Positions 26,727 through 35,054 of a DNA stretch of 64,000 nt are shown piece by piece (within the stretch, counting starts at the first letter, position 1; each line of letters starts with the position of its first letter). The notes under the pieces were generated by a model. The model was not told the DNA's origin, ran no database searches, and worked only from the letters and a program-made list of their open reading frames with translations. The stretch is taken from assembly GCA_947165505.1 (NCBI GenBank), contig CAMVAT010000003.1:62001-126000 (forward strand), written 5' to 3'. The DNA is from an uncultured Prevotellaceae bacterium (GTDB lineage: Bacteria; Bacteroidota; Bacteroidia; Bacteroidales; Bacteroidaceae). Position numbers and translations under genes: made by a program.

Positions 26727-27578
26727 ATGAAAAAAATTAAGATCTTAGTTGCCTGCCATAAACCGTCTGTTGTGAGGTCTGACGATGTCTATACGCCTAT
26801 TCATGTGGGGCGAGCCATATCAAAATGTAAAGAGACAATGGCAGATATGATGATAGGTGACGACACCGGCGATCACATCAGCGAGAAAAATCCCAACTAT
26901 TGCGAGTTGACGGGTGTGTATTGGGCGTGGAAAAACTTGAAGGATGTCGATTTTATAGGCCTTTGTCACTATCGGCGTTTTTTTGATTTCCAATTACAAT
27001 TTGGATCGACATTGCCTTCCTATCATATTTTAGAAAGTCAATTGGCTTCTGTTGATTTTTCTATCCCCAAACGAATTGAAAATTCTTTAGAACAAGGGTT
27101 CGTGGTCGTTGCAAAACGTGTGACCATGCCAGTTGATGTTCGTTCACAATTCTGCAGTGTCCACATTTCTAGTGATTTGTTGTTACTAGAAAAATATATT
27201 AGGGAGAATGAAGAATTTAAATACTCTAAGGCATTTTCAGATTTAATGTTCTCTCATTCAGAATGTCTGTATAATATGTTTGTTATGCCTAGGGCTATTT
27301 TTGAGGATTATTGTACATGGTTATTTCGTATTTTGTTTTCAATTGAAGAAGAAATAGATACTTCTACTTATTCGGATTACAATAAACGTGTCTTTGGATT
27401 TATGGGTGAACGCTTGCTAAATGTATATTTAAGAGCAAATCAATTCAAATGCCTCGAATTACCTGTGATATTTGCCTCAAATAATACAAATAATATGAAG
27501 ATATGGAAATACCACAAAAACGTTTTAATCAACAAATCCATTGAATTTTTATGTAAACATACCCGTATAACATGGTAA
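26727..27578 (+). CDS. DUF4422 family glycosyltransferase
   Basis: A 283-residue protein with the DUF4422 signature: IKILVACHKPS at the start, NYCELTGVYWAWKNL (about 52-66), IGLCHYRRFF (about 72-81), and a MFVMPRAIFEDYCTWLF block in the C-terminal half. Members occur in capsule and LPS loci and are treated as glycosyltransferases, some as galactofuranosyl- or mannosyl-type enzymes. Position within the AT-rich glycan block supports this. Specificity unknown. Confidence 0.8.
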   Translation: MKKIKILVACHKPSVVRSDDVYTPIHVGRAISKCKETMADMMIGDDTGDHISEKNPNYCELTGVYWAWKNLKDVDFIGLCHYRRFFDFQLQFGSTLPSYHILESQLASVDFSIPKRIENSLEQGFVVVAKRVTMPVDVRSQFCSVHISSDLLLLEKYIRENEEFKYSKAFSDLMFSHSECLYNMFVMPRAIFEDYCTWLFRILFSIEEEIDTSTYSDYNKRVFGFMGERLLNVYLRANQFKCLELPVIFASNNTNNMKIWKYHKNVLINKSIEFLCKHTRITW

Positions 27579-27617
27579 CGTGTTTATTCTTTTTGTGGGT
27601 CGATAGATTTTAAGCAT

Positions 27618-28493
27618 ATGATATCAATCGCAATGACGACTTATAATGGAGAAAAATATCTTCGTGAGCAGATAGATTCCATTTTGTCACAAACAATACA
27701 AGATTTTGAACTGGTAGTTTGTGATGATTGTTCATCTGATTCAACATTGAATATCTTACGTGACTATTCAAAGACAGATGCACGTATTAAAATTTTTCAA
27801 AATAAAGAGAATCTTGGTTTTAAGAAGAATTTCGAAAGGGCCATGTCTTTGTGTAAAGGAGATTATATAGCCTTTTCCGATCAGGATGATATATGGATGC
27901 CCAACCACTTAGAGGTTTTGCTTAATGCAATAGGTGATAAGATGATGGCTTGTGGCAATTGTTTATTAATTGACGGTGACGGGGTAAATCGTGGTATTAC
28001 ATATTGGCAGGAGGAACTTTTTAACGGAATTCCTAAAGGTAACCTTGAGTTGGCTTATTCTATAGTGTTTTTCAGAAACCCCTTTCAAGGAGCTTCAATG
28101 ATGATTAATGTAAAGTATATTAATTATATTTTGCCCATACCTCAAAATTTAAGCTACCATGACTCTTGGGTATCAATCTTAGCATGCTTTTGTGGCGGTC
28201 TATCTTATGTGGATGTTGTTATTACCAAATATAGAATGCATGGGGGCAATGTTACCAAAGTGAGACTTAAACCTAAAAGCAGGTGGAAAGAATTTCTCAG
28301 AAGTGCTAAGAACCCATGCTTTTATGACCGTGAAGCAATGTTAGATGGGATAGAAAATCGTTTGTCTTTATCCTCCAAAGATGAAAAAGAACTGAATAGA
28401 ATTAAAAGTTTAGTAAAAAGAGGAAAGACTTTTTGGGGGAGGATTGGTGTTATTCCCTTCAAATTGAAATATTATAAAACCATATATTATTGA
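27618..28493 (+). CDS. GT2 glycosyltransferase (rhamnosyltransferase-like)
   Basis: A 291-residue GT2 enzyme with ISIAMTTYNGEKYLREQI and VCDDCSSD at the N terminus, SDQDDIW (about 92-98) as the metal site, and a conserved YHDSW (about 178-182) with the His-Asp pair typical of the catalytic loop. The SDQDDIW form is common among enzymes annotated as rhamnosyl- or alpha-L-Rha alpha-1,2-type transferases, but that does not fix the sugar here. Last gene of the first AT-rich block. Confidence 0.85.
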   Translation: MISIAMTTYNGEKYLREQIDSILSQTIQDFELVVCDDCSSDSTLNILRDYSKTDARIKIFQNKENLGFKKNFERAMSLCKGDYIAFSDQDDIWMPNHLEVLLNAIGDKMMACGNCLLIDGDGVNRGITYWQEELFNGIPKGNLELAYSIVFFRNPFQGASMMINVKYINYILPIPQNLSYHDSWVSILACFCGGLSYVDVVITKYRMHGGNVTKVRLKPKSRWKEFLRSAKNPCFYDREAMLDGIENRLSLSSKDEKELNRIKSLVKRGKTFWGRIGVIPFKLKYYKTIYY

Positions 28494-28539
28494 TTTTGTG
28501 TAGCACATTTTTTCGTTTTTTCAACTCCTTATTATATTC

Positions 28540-29385
28540 ATGACCCCTCTAGAAGAATGTGAACGATTCAAGTCGGCGCTGCGGCCTCTTTTCCGGGCTT
28601 TCATTGCCTTTTGCGAAGAGCACCATCTCACGTGGTTCTGCGCCTACGGCACCGCCATCGGCGTGGCACGCCATCAGGGCTTTATCCCATGGGACGACGA
28701 CATCGACGTGTATATGCCGCGCCCCGACTACGAGCGCTTCCTTTCCCTGAAGTCTTCGCTCGCTGGCACCGACTACGAAATCATCGATTGGCAGGACAAG
28801 GGCTACTACCTCTATTTCGCTAAGTTCTGCGACCGCCACTCTACGCTTATCGAGCGCGAGGGCGAGCGCCCCATGGGCATCTATATCGACGTGTTCACAC
28901 TCGACTACTATCACCCTGAATACAGCCGCCCGCTCATGAAGCACAACACCCTCTACCGCAACGCATGGATTGTCTATGCCCACGGCATACGCCGCCACTC
29001 ATGGCGCGCCTTCGCCCAAAGTTTCCGACAGCGGCAGTGGGGCAGGGTAGGGCTTATCGCCCTCGATGCCTGCGTGTTCCGCCTCTTCACTTGGCCTGCC
29101 AAGCAGATCATCAAACGTTACTTGAAGTATCTGGCCAACACCCCCGCGAGCGACAAGTACTGGCAGTATAACATCATCGACTTCTATTCGCGCAAGATAT
29201 ACGACGTGGCATGGTTCGGCGAGGGCGTGAAGATGCCCTTTGAGGACTTCGAGGTCATGATGCCCGTCGGCTATGACCCATACCTCACGCTTCAGTACGG
29301 CGACTACATGCAGCTCCCGCCCGCCGATAAGCAGGTGCCCCATCACAACCACTACTTCGTCGATTTCGAGCGGCGCATCGATTAA
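28540..29385 (+). CDS. LicD family phosphotransferase
   Basis: A 281-residue protein with the LicD/FKRP nucleotidyltransferase-type core. WFCAYGTAIGVARHQGFIPW (about 31-50) is followed at once by the acidic DDDIDVYMPR metal site. LicD proteins transfer phosphocholine, phosphoethanolamine or other phospho-alcohol groups from CDP-activated donors onto glycans. An IspD-like CDP-forming enzyme exists at 15591-16310, so a CDP-alditol donor is conceivable but unproven. Codon use is GC-rich compared with the flanking AT-rich genes, suggesting a different origin. Confidence 0.85.
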   Translation: MTPLEECERFKSALRPLFRAFIAFCEEHHLTWFCAYGTAIGVARHQGFIPWDDDIDVYMPRPDYERFLSLKSSLAGTDYEIIDWQDKGYYLYFAKFCDRHSTLIEREGERPMGIYIDVFTLDYYHPEYSRPLMKHNTLYRNAWIVYAHGIRRHSWRAFAQSFRQRQWGRVGLIALDACVFRLFTWPAKQIIKRYLKYLANTPASDKYWQYNIIDFYSRKIYDVAWFGEGVKMPFEDFEVMMPVGYDPYLTLQYGDYMQLPPADKQVPHHNHYFVDFERRID

Positions 29386-29397
29386 GGTTGAGGGGGC

Positions 29398-29455
29398 TCG
29401 CAAGCAGACCCACCCCCGTCCCCTCCTTTGTAGGGAGGGGGGTAGATAGCACGAC
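29398..29455. repeat. G/C palindromic element, reverse orientation
   Basis: CCCACCCCCGTCCCCTCC, TTTGTA and GGGAGGGGGG form a stem followed by TAGATAGCACGAC. A near-identical copy lies at 33065-33113 behind copy D. The architecture (C-run with CTCC, loop, GGAGG with G-run, second G-run) read on the other strand matches the 30-base element found in genes at 51-57 kb. Confidence 0.65.
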
Positions 29456-29516
29456 AAACGCGATGGATGTGTGAAAAAACTATTCATAACGTTCAAAGTT
29501 CAATGTGAACAATAAT

Positions 29517-31058
29517 ATGAAATATCCAATTGGCATACAAAACTTCGAGAAGCTTCGCCGTGAAGGCTATGCTTACGTAGATAAGACCCCCGTGGTATGG
29601 CGTCTTGTGCGAGATGGCGGATATTACTTCCTCAGCCGTCCACGCCGTTTTGGCAAGTCGCTCCTGCTCTCCACCATCGAAGCCTATTTCGAAGGCAAGC
29701 GCGAGTTGTTCGACGGCCTCGCCATCAGCCAGCTCGAGACAGAGTGGCGTAAGTACCCCATCCTGCACCTCGACCTCAACGCTTCCAAGTATTCCGACAT
29801 CACCGACTTGGAACAGATATTAGACTATCACTTGCGTCAGTGGGAGGACCGTTACGGGCGCGACGAGCGCACCACAACCCTTTCAGGCCGCTTCATGGAT
29901 GTCATCCATCGAGCCTACGACTACACCGGCATGCCTGTGGTCATCCTCGTCGATGAGTACGACAAGCCCATGGCACTCAACATCGACAACGAGCCCTTGC
30001 AGGATGAGTTCCGCAGCCTGCTCAAGGCCTTCTATGGCGTGATGAAGAGTGCCGACCGCTACATCAAGTTCGGTTTCCTCACAGGCGTGACCAAGTTCTC
30101 CAAGGTGAGCGTGTTCAGCGACCTCAACAATATCAGCGACATCTCCATGCACTCAGCCTACTCGGCTTCATGCGGCATTACCGAGCAAGAGATACGTGAT
30201 TATTTCGACGATGGCGTGGCTCAACTGGCCCAGACCAGCGGCATGTCGAAAGACGAGTGTTACGCCGCGTTGCGCCGCCGCTACGACGGCTACCACTTTT
30301 GCGAGCGGAGCGTGGGAGTGTATAATCCCTTCAGCCTCGTCAATACGCTCAGCAGCGGCAAGTTCGCCGACTATTGGTTTGCCACTGGCACTCCCACGCT
30401 GTTGGTCAACCTGCTTCGGCGCACAGAGTACAATCTCAACGACATCGTCGACGCCCCCGTGTCGGCCGACCTGCTGGGCAGTGTCGATAGCATGCGTCAG
30501 AACCCCCTGCCCATCATATACCAGAGCGGCTACCTCACCATCAAGGATTATGACGAGGAGTTCATGGAGTATCACCTGGGCTTCCCCAACGAAGAGGTGG
30601 AGCGTGGCTTTATCCAGTATCTGCTGCCCATCTACACCAATGCGCGGCAAGACCCGTCGGTGTTCAACATCCGCCAGTTTGTACGCGAGGTGCGCGGCGG
30701 CCAGCCCGAGGCGTTCATGACTCGCCTGTCGGCGATGCTGGCCGACACCGACTACCGTATTGTGGGGCGTGCTGAACTCTACCTGCAAAATGCCCTGTTC
30801 ACGTTCTTCCGTCTGCTCGGTCTCTACGTCCAGGTAGAGCGAGCCACCTCAGAGGGCCGTATGGACATGGTGGTGCAGACGCGCGACCAAGTGTATATCT
30901 TCGAGTTCAAGATTGACAAGAGTGCCGATGCGGCTCTGCGTCAGATTGAGGAGAAAGGTTATGCCCGTCCTTTTGCCGCCGATCCCCGCCACATCTACAA
31001 GATAGGTGTCAGTTTCGACAGCCAGAAGCGCTGCGTCACAGAGTGGAAGATCGTTTAA
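29517..31058 (+). CDS. AAA-ATPase_like protein with PDDEXK_9 domain (copy C)
   Basis: A partner of copy B, starting MKYPIGIQNF; the Met at 29517 is chosen because all relatives here begin at this block, although an in-frame Met exists 4 codons earlier. Walker A-like SRPRRFGKS, Walker B VILVDEYDKP and the C-terminal GRMDMVV/FEFKID nuclease-like site are intact. Bases 30612-30955 are identical to 21881-22224 in copy B, and only a few changes follow. About residues 92-130 differ (SKYSDITDLEQILDYHL here against EYNCREDLLKILNMHL in B). GC-rich, like copy D downstream. Function unknown. Confidence 0.87.
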   Translation: MKYPIGIQNFEKLRREGYAYVDKTPVVWRLVRDGGYYFLSRPRRFGKSLLLSTIEAYFEGKRELFDGLAISQLETEWRKYPILHLDLNASKYSDITDLEQILDYHLRQWEDRYGRDERTTTLSGRFMDVIHRAYDYTGMPVVILVDEYDKPMALNIDNEPLQDEFRSLLKAFYGVMKSADRYIKFGFLTGVTKFSKVSVFSDLNNISDISMHSAYSASCGITEQEIRDYFDDGVAQLAQTSGMSKDECYAALRRRYDGYHFCERSVGVYNPFSLVNTLSSGKFADYWFATGTPTLLVNLLRRTEYNLNDIVDAPVSADLLGSVDSMRQNPLPIIYQSGYLTIKDYDEEFMEYHLGFPNEEVERGFIQYLLPIYTNARQDPSVFNIRQFVREVRGGQPEAFMTRLSAMLADTDYRIVGRAELYLQNALFTFFRLLGLYVQVERATSEGRMDMVVQTRDQVYIFEFKIDKSADAALRQIEEKGYARPFAADPRHIYKIGVSFDSQKRCVTEWKIV

Positions 31059-31064
31059 GGTTTA

Positions 31065-31486
31065 GGGCTCTTTCAATGTTTAGGGTTTAAGGTTTGGTGT
31101 TTAGTGTTCTTTCAATGTTTTGTGTTTGTGTTCTTGGCATATCATGGTGTTCAACATTAATCACCTCATCAATCGTAGGGGCGGGTCACCGTGCCCGCCC
31201 GCACGAGCGCAGCGAGTTCCCTTGAAAAACCTATAATTGCCATGAACCAGAGGTCACTGTGCGAAGTGTAAAGTAATCACCCATGAATTATCTTTAATTT
31301 TAATCGCCGCCAGCGGCTATGTGGTTAACAAGAATAATTTCTTTCCGCTTCGCACAGTGATCATTGGTTCGTGTTAAATCCCTTTGCCGTAGGCAACATG
31401 CAATATCATAAAATTCAATTTTCATTTAGCAAAGCGCACTCTCTTCGATTTCTCATTTCTCATTTCTCATTTAGCGAAGCGCACTC
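31065..31486. repeat. Repeat-only spacer between copies C and D
   Basis: No gene is seen over this stretch. It holds GTTTAGTGTTCTTTCAATG units (31070-31135), a full GTAGGGGCGGGTCACC unit (31175-31221), an AACCTATAATTGCC module, CGCCGCCAGCGGC (about 31301-31313), TTTCCGCTTCGCACAGTGA (about 31342-31360), TTTGCCGTAGGCAACATG (about 31382-31399) and short CTCATTT repeats up to the start of copy D. Confidence 0.75.
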
Positions 31487-33061
31487 ATGAAATACCCCAT
31501 TGGCATACAGACGTTCTCCGAGATGATTCGGGGAAAATACGTCTATATCGACAAGACCGACATCGTGTGGCAGATGGCCAACGGCGCGAAGTTCACCTTC
31601 CTGAGCCGTCCGCGTCGCTTCGGCAAGTCGTTGCTCTCATCCACGTTGCACTTCTACTTCGATGGCGACCGCGCTCTGTTCGAGGGTCTGAAAATCATGC
31701 AGTACGAGACCGAGTGGAACTCCTATCCCGTGCTGCACTTCGACCTGAGCACGGCCAAGAACCAAGCAACAGCGGATTGGCTGCAACAACGGTTGATGTT
31801 GATGCTCAGCAACTATGCTGAGTTGTATGGGCGGAAAACAGGCGAGGAAACACCTGGAGGATTGCTCGAAGGCATCATCCAGCGTGCCTACCAGCAGACG
31901 GGTCGTCAGGTGGCTGTCATCGTCGATGAATATGACGCTCCGTTGCTCGACGTGCTGCATCAGGATACGCTGCTTGCCGACTTCCGCCGTGTGATGCAGG
32001 AGTTCTACCAACCGTTGAAAGCATGCGAGCCGATGATCCGTTTCTGCTTCATCACAGGTATCACCAAGTTCTCGCAACTGAGCATCTTCTCCACGCTCAA
32101 TAACCTGAAAAATATTTCGATGGATTCCGCCTTTGCCACAGTATGCGGCATCACCGAAGAGGAACTGACCGCCAACCTCACGCCTGCCATGGATGAACTG
32201 GCTGCGGAATATGAATGCAGCACAGACGAGATACACCAGAAACTGAAACGGCGCTACGACGGCTATCATTTCGCGGGTCATTCCAAAGAAGTATATAACC
32301 CGTTCAGTTTGTTGAAAGCATTCGACCACAAGCGGATAGACAATTATTGGTTCGACACGGGCACACCCACGTTCCTCATCCGCCAGATGCAGTATTTCCG
32401 CACCGACATCACCGGGATGGACGACATCGAGGTGCCCGCCTCGGCGTTCGACCGCCCCACCGAGGCCATGACTACGGCCCTGCCTCTGCTCTACCAGAGT
32501 GGCTACCTCACCATCAAGGACTACGACCGTGAGAGCCTGGCCTATACACTGTCCATCCCCAACCAAGAGGTGCGCATCGGCTTCGCCGAGGGCTTGCTGC
32601 CTGCCTACGCGGGCCTCGACGGTGCTCATGTGCAGATGGGCTTTGCCTTGAAACTGTGGAGGGCCTTGAAACAAAAAGACATCGACCGTGCCATGAGCGA
32701 GATGCAGGCCTATCTGGCTGGCATCCCCTATGTGGAGGGGTTCAAGAAGAAACTGGCTGAGGCCGCCCTCAAAAAGGGCTTCTACGAATATACGCTCTAT
32801 CTCATCTTCTCGATGCTCAACGTGTATGTGCGCACGCAGGTGAAATGCCTCGGAGGGCGCATCGACATGGTGGTGCAGATGCCCGACACCACCTACGTGT
32901 TCGAGTTCAAGACCGGCGGCACCGCCACGAAAGCCCTTCACCAGATTGCCGACCGCGGCTACGACCGCCCATACCATACCGAGGGCCGTGACGTGGTGGC
33001 GGTAGGCATCAGTTTCGACCCTGAAACGATGACCGTCAAAGAGTGGAGAATCGTTGAATGA
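31487..33061 (+). CDS. AAA-ATPase_like protein with PDDEXK_9 domain (copy D)
   Basis: A 524-residue partner of copy A. The N-terminal 90 residues match A closely (MKYPIGIQTF, SRPRRFGKS at 40-48), then residues 92-130 diverge (QATADWLQQRLMLMLSNY here against SMPTAHDLRNAIQFQLQPY in A). After that identity rises again through VIVDEYD and the nuclease-like C terminus (GRIDMVV, FEFK). Bases 32633-32976 are identical to 18489-18832. The protein ends EWRIVE instead of EWSVV. It is followed by a G/C palindromic element. No function is established for this family. Confidence 0.87.
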   Translation: MKYPIGIQTFSEMIRGKYVYIDKTDIVWQMANGAKFTFLSRPRRFGKSLLSSTLHFYFDGDRALFEGLKIMQYETEWNSYPVLHFDLSTAKNQATADWLQQRLMLMLSNYAELYGRKTGEETPGGLLEGIIQRAYQQTGRQVAVIVDEYDAPLLDVLHQDTLLADFRRVMQEFYQPLKACEPMIRFCFITGITKFSQLSIFSTLNNLKNISMDSAFATVCGITEEELTANLTPAMDELAAEYECSTDEIHQKLKRRYDGYHFAGHSKEVYNPFSLLKAFDHKRIDNYWFDTGTPTFLIRQMQYFRTDITGMDDIEVPASAFDRPTEAMTTALPLLYQSGYLTIKDYDRESLAYTLSIPNQEVRIGFAEGLLPAYAGLDGAHVQMGFALKLWRALKQKDIDRAMSEMQAYLAGIPYVEGFKKKLAEAALKKGFYEYTLYLIFSMLNVYVRTQVKCLGGRIDMVVQMPDTTYVFEFKTGGTATKALHQIADRGYDRPYHTEGRDVVAVGISFDPETMTVKEWRIVE

Positions 33062-33170
33062 GCAGACCCACCCCCGTCCCCTCCCTTGTAGGGAGAGGAG
33101 TAAATAGCACGACGATCGCCTCTTTTAAGGTGGAGGGCTCTTACATGTTTAGTGTTTAGTGTTCTGAGTA
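33062..33170. repeat. Palindromic element and GTTTAGTG repeats after copy D
   Basis: CCCACCCCCGTCCCCTCC/GGGAGAGGAG with a TAGCACGAC end (33065-33113) is a second copy of the element at 29398-29455. It is followed by TGTTTAGTGTTTAGTGTTCT (about 33145-33165). Confidence 0.65.
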
Positions 33171-33193
33171 ATCTTTCTATAATCTAAGGTTTT

Positions 33194-34306
33194 ATGGATA
33201 ATAATATTTTGGTCACATCACCTTTGCTCCCTCCATTGGAAGAATTTCAAGAGTATCTTCGCCAGATATGGGACTCAAAGTGGATAACTAATAACGGTTC
33301 ATTTCATCAGCAATTGGAGACGGCTTTGGCCGAGTATCTGAAGGTACCATACGTCAGCCTTTTTACCAATGGCACCTTGCCGTTGATTACCGCGCTGCAA
33401 GCACTGAGAATTACAGGCGAGGTGATAACCACACCATATAGTTTCGTGGCCACTACGCATTCCATCTGGTGGAATGGCATCAAGCCTGTGTTCGTAGATG
33501 TTGAATGGAGTACGGGATGTATGGACCCTGATAAGATAGAAGCAGCAATCACTCCAAAGACTACAGCCATCATGCCTGTGCATGTCTATGGAAAGCCCTG
33601 CAATACGAAGGCCATTCAGGATATTGCTGACAAATATGGTCTGAAGGTCATATACGATGCTGCTCATGCTTTTGGCGTTGAGGTCAATGGAGAGAGTGTG
33701 CTTAATGCTGGAGATTTGTCAACACTCAGTTTTCATGCCACCAAAGTGTATAATACCGTAGAAGGTGGCGCCATGGTGATGCACGATGCCAAGACAAAGC
33801 AACGGATAGACTATCTGAAAAATTTTGGATTCGCCGGTGAGACTGAGGTCGTCGGACCGGGCATCAATAGTAAGATGGATGAGATACGTAGTGCATACGG
33901 CTTGTTAAATCTCCGTCAGGTAGATGCCGCCATCGAGGCCCGTCATCAGGTGGCTATCCGTTATCGCGAGGCCCTTCGGGAGGTAGAGGGTATTGAGTTC
34001 TGGGACGATTTACCAGGAGTAAAACACAATTATTCCTATTTCCCCATCTTTGTCGATGCCAGTAAATATGGTATGACCCGCGACGAGCTCTATTACAGAA
34101 TGCGGGAAAAAGGCGTGTATGGCCGCCGCTATTTCTACCCGCTCATCAGTGACTTCTCCACCTATCGAGGGCTTACTAGCGCAGGCCATGACAATCTGCC
34201 TGTCGCCACAAAAATGGCTAACAGCGTTATTTGCCTGCCTATGCACCATGCGTTGAGCGAGGAGGATGTTAAAAGGGTGATAGATAGTGTCAAAAGATGT
34301 TGTTAA
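33194..34306 (+). CDS. DegT/DnrJ/EryC1/StrS sugar aminotransferase
   Basis: A 370-residue PLP enzyme with its lysine in SFHATKVYNTVEGGAMV (K184) and the PLP-ring Asp in IYDAAHAFGV (D155). The HATK form is shared with 4-amino-4,6-dideoxy-sugar aminotransferases (VioA/WecE type). That fits the WecF-like Fuc4NAc transferase encoded 2.2 kb downstream. An acetyltransferase follows in between and could acetylate the new amino group. The amino sugar is therefore probably a 4-amino-4,6-dideoxyhexose, by inference. Moderately AT-rich, starting the second AT-rich block. Confidence 0.87.
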   Translation: MDNNILVTSPLLPPLEEFQEYLRQIWDSKWITNNGSFHQQLETALAEYLKVPYVSLFTNGTLPLITALQALRITGEVITTPYSFVATTHSIWWNGIKPVFVDVEWSTGCMDPDKIEAAITPKTTAIMPVHVYGKPCNTKAIQDIADKYGLKVIYDAAHAFGVEVNGESVLNAGDLSTLSFHATKVYNTVEGGAMVMHDAKTKQRIDYLKNFGFAGETEVVGPGINSKMDEIRSAYGLLNLRQVDAAIEARHQVAIRYREALREVEGIEFWDDLPGVKHNYSYFPIFVDASKYGMTRDELYYRMREKGVYGRRYFYPLISDFSTYRGLTSAGHDNLPVATKMANSVICLPMHHALSEEDVKRVIDSVKRCC

Positions 34307-34495
34307 TGAAAAAATCAAACGTCTCTTCTAATACAACACGTGACAGTAAAATATAGAACTTTTTCGTCTATTCCCTCTTTGTTGTCCTTTTGTTGTATGT
34401 TGTCTGTACAATAATAGATCAGTTCCGCATCAGACTTGTCGAGAAACCATTAGATAATCTATATAGAAAGCATTTCACTGAATAGCATAAAGAAT

Positions 34496-35041
34496 ATGAT
34501 GAATAATTCTTTTCTAACAGTTTCCGAACTGGCAGAGCTTGGCTTACGAGAATGTGGTAATCATGTCCTGATAAGTCGGTATGCCAGGATTTATAACCCC
34601 CAAGGCATTACTGTTGGTGATAATGTCCGTATTGATGATTTCTGTATATTATCTGGAAATATTGAGATAGGCTCAAATATACATATATCTGCCTATGTGG
34701 CAATTTATGGAAAAATGGGTGTCGTGCTGGAAGACTATACAGGAATATCTCCCAGGAGTATGATATTTTCTGCAATGGACGATTTTTCAGGAGAATACTT
34801 GATTGGTCCAATTCATGATGAAAGTTTAACCCATGTTACTGGAGGACCGGTCGTGATTAGGCGTTTTGCGCAGATTGGGGCCAATACAGTCGTGTATCCG
34901 AATCTGGTTGTTGGTGAGGGAACTATAATAGGGGCTTGTTCTTTAGTGAATCGTTCAACCGAGGACTGGGGCATGTATTGGGGCATTCCTGCTGTCAAGC
35001 ATAAAACGAGGGGGCGAGGCTTGCTCAACCGATTAAAGTAG
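34496..35041 (+). CDS. Hexapeptide-repeat acetyltransferase
   Basis: A 181-residue left-handed beta-helix protein with several hexapeptide turns (IYNPQGITVGDNVRID, CILSGNIEIGSNIHIS and IGANTVVYPNLVVGEGTIIG). Such enzymes use acetyl-CoA or acyl-ACP to acylate a sugar hydroxyl or amine. It lies between the aminotransferase and the flippase, so it may acetylate the amino sugar made by the former. Two Met codons in a row (34496 and 34499) make the exact start uncertain by one residue. Confidence 0.83.
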   Translation: MMNNSFLTVSELAELGLRECGNHVLISRYARIYNPQGITVGDNVRIDDFCILSGNIEIGSNIHISAYVAIYGKMGVVLEDYTGISPRSMIFSAMDDFSGEYLIGPIHDESLTHVTGGPVVIRRFAQIGANTVVYPNLVVGEGTIIGACSLVNRSTEDWGMYWGIPAVKHKTRGRGLLNRLK

Positions 35042-35054
35042 ATGCTATTCTGTA

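Noticed and set aside
31637..32977. Long open frame (446 codons) on the minus strand
   Set aside because: It is the antisense of ATPase copy D in a GC-rich gene. The product is low-complexity (His/Val/Glu-rich) and the same shadow occurs opposite copy A.
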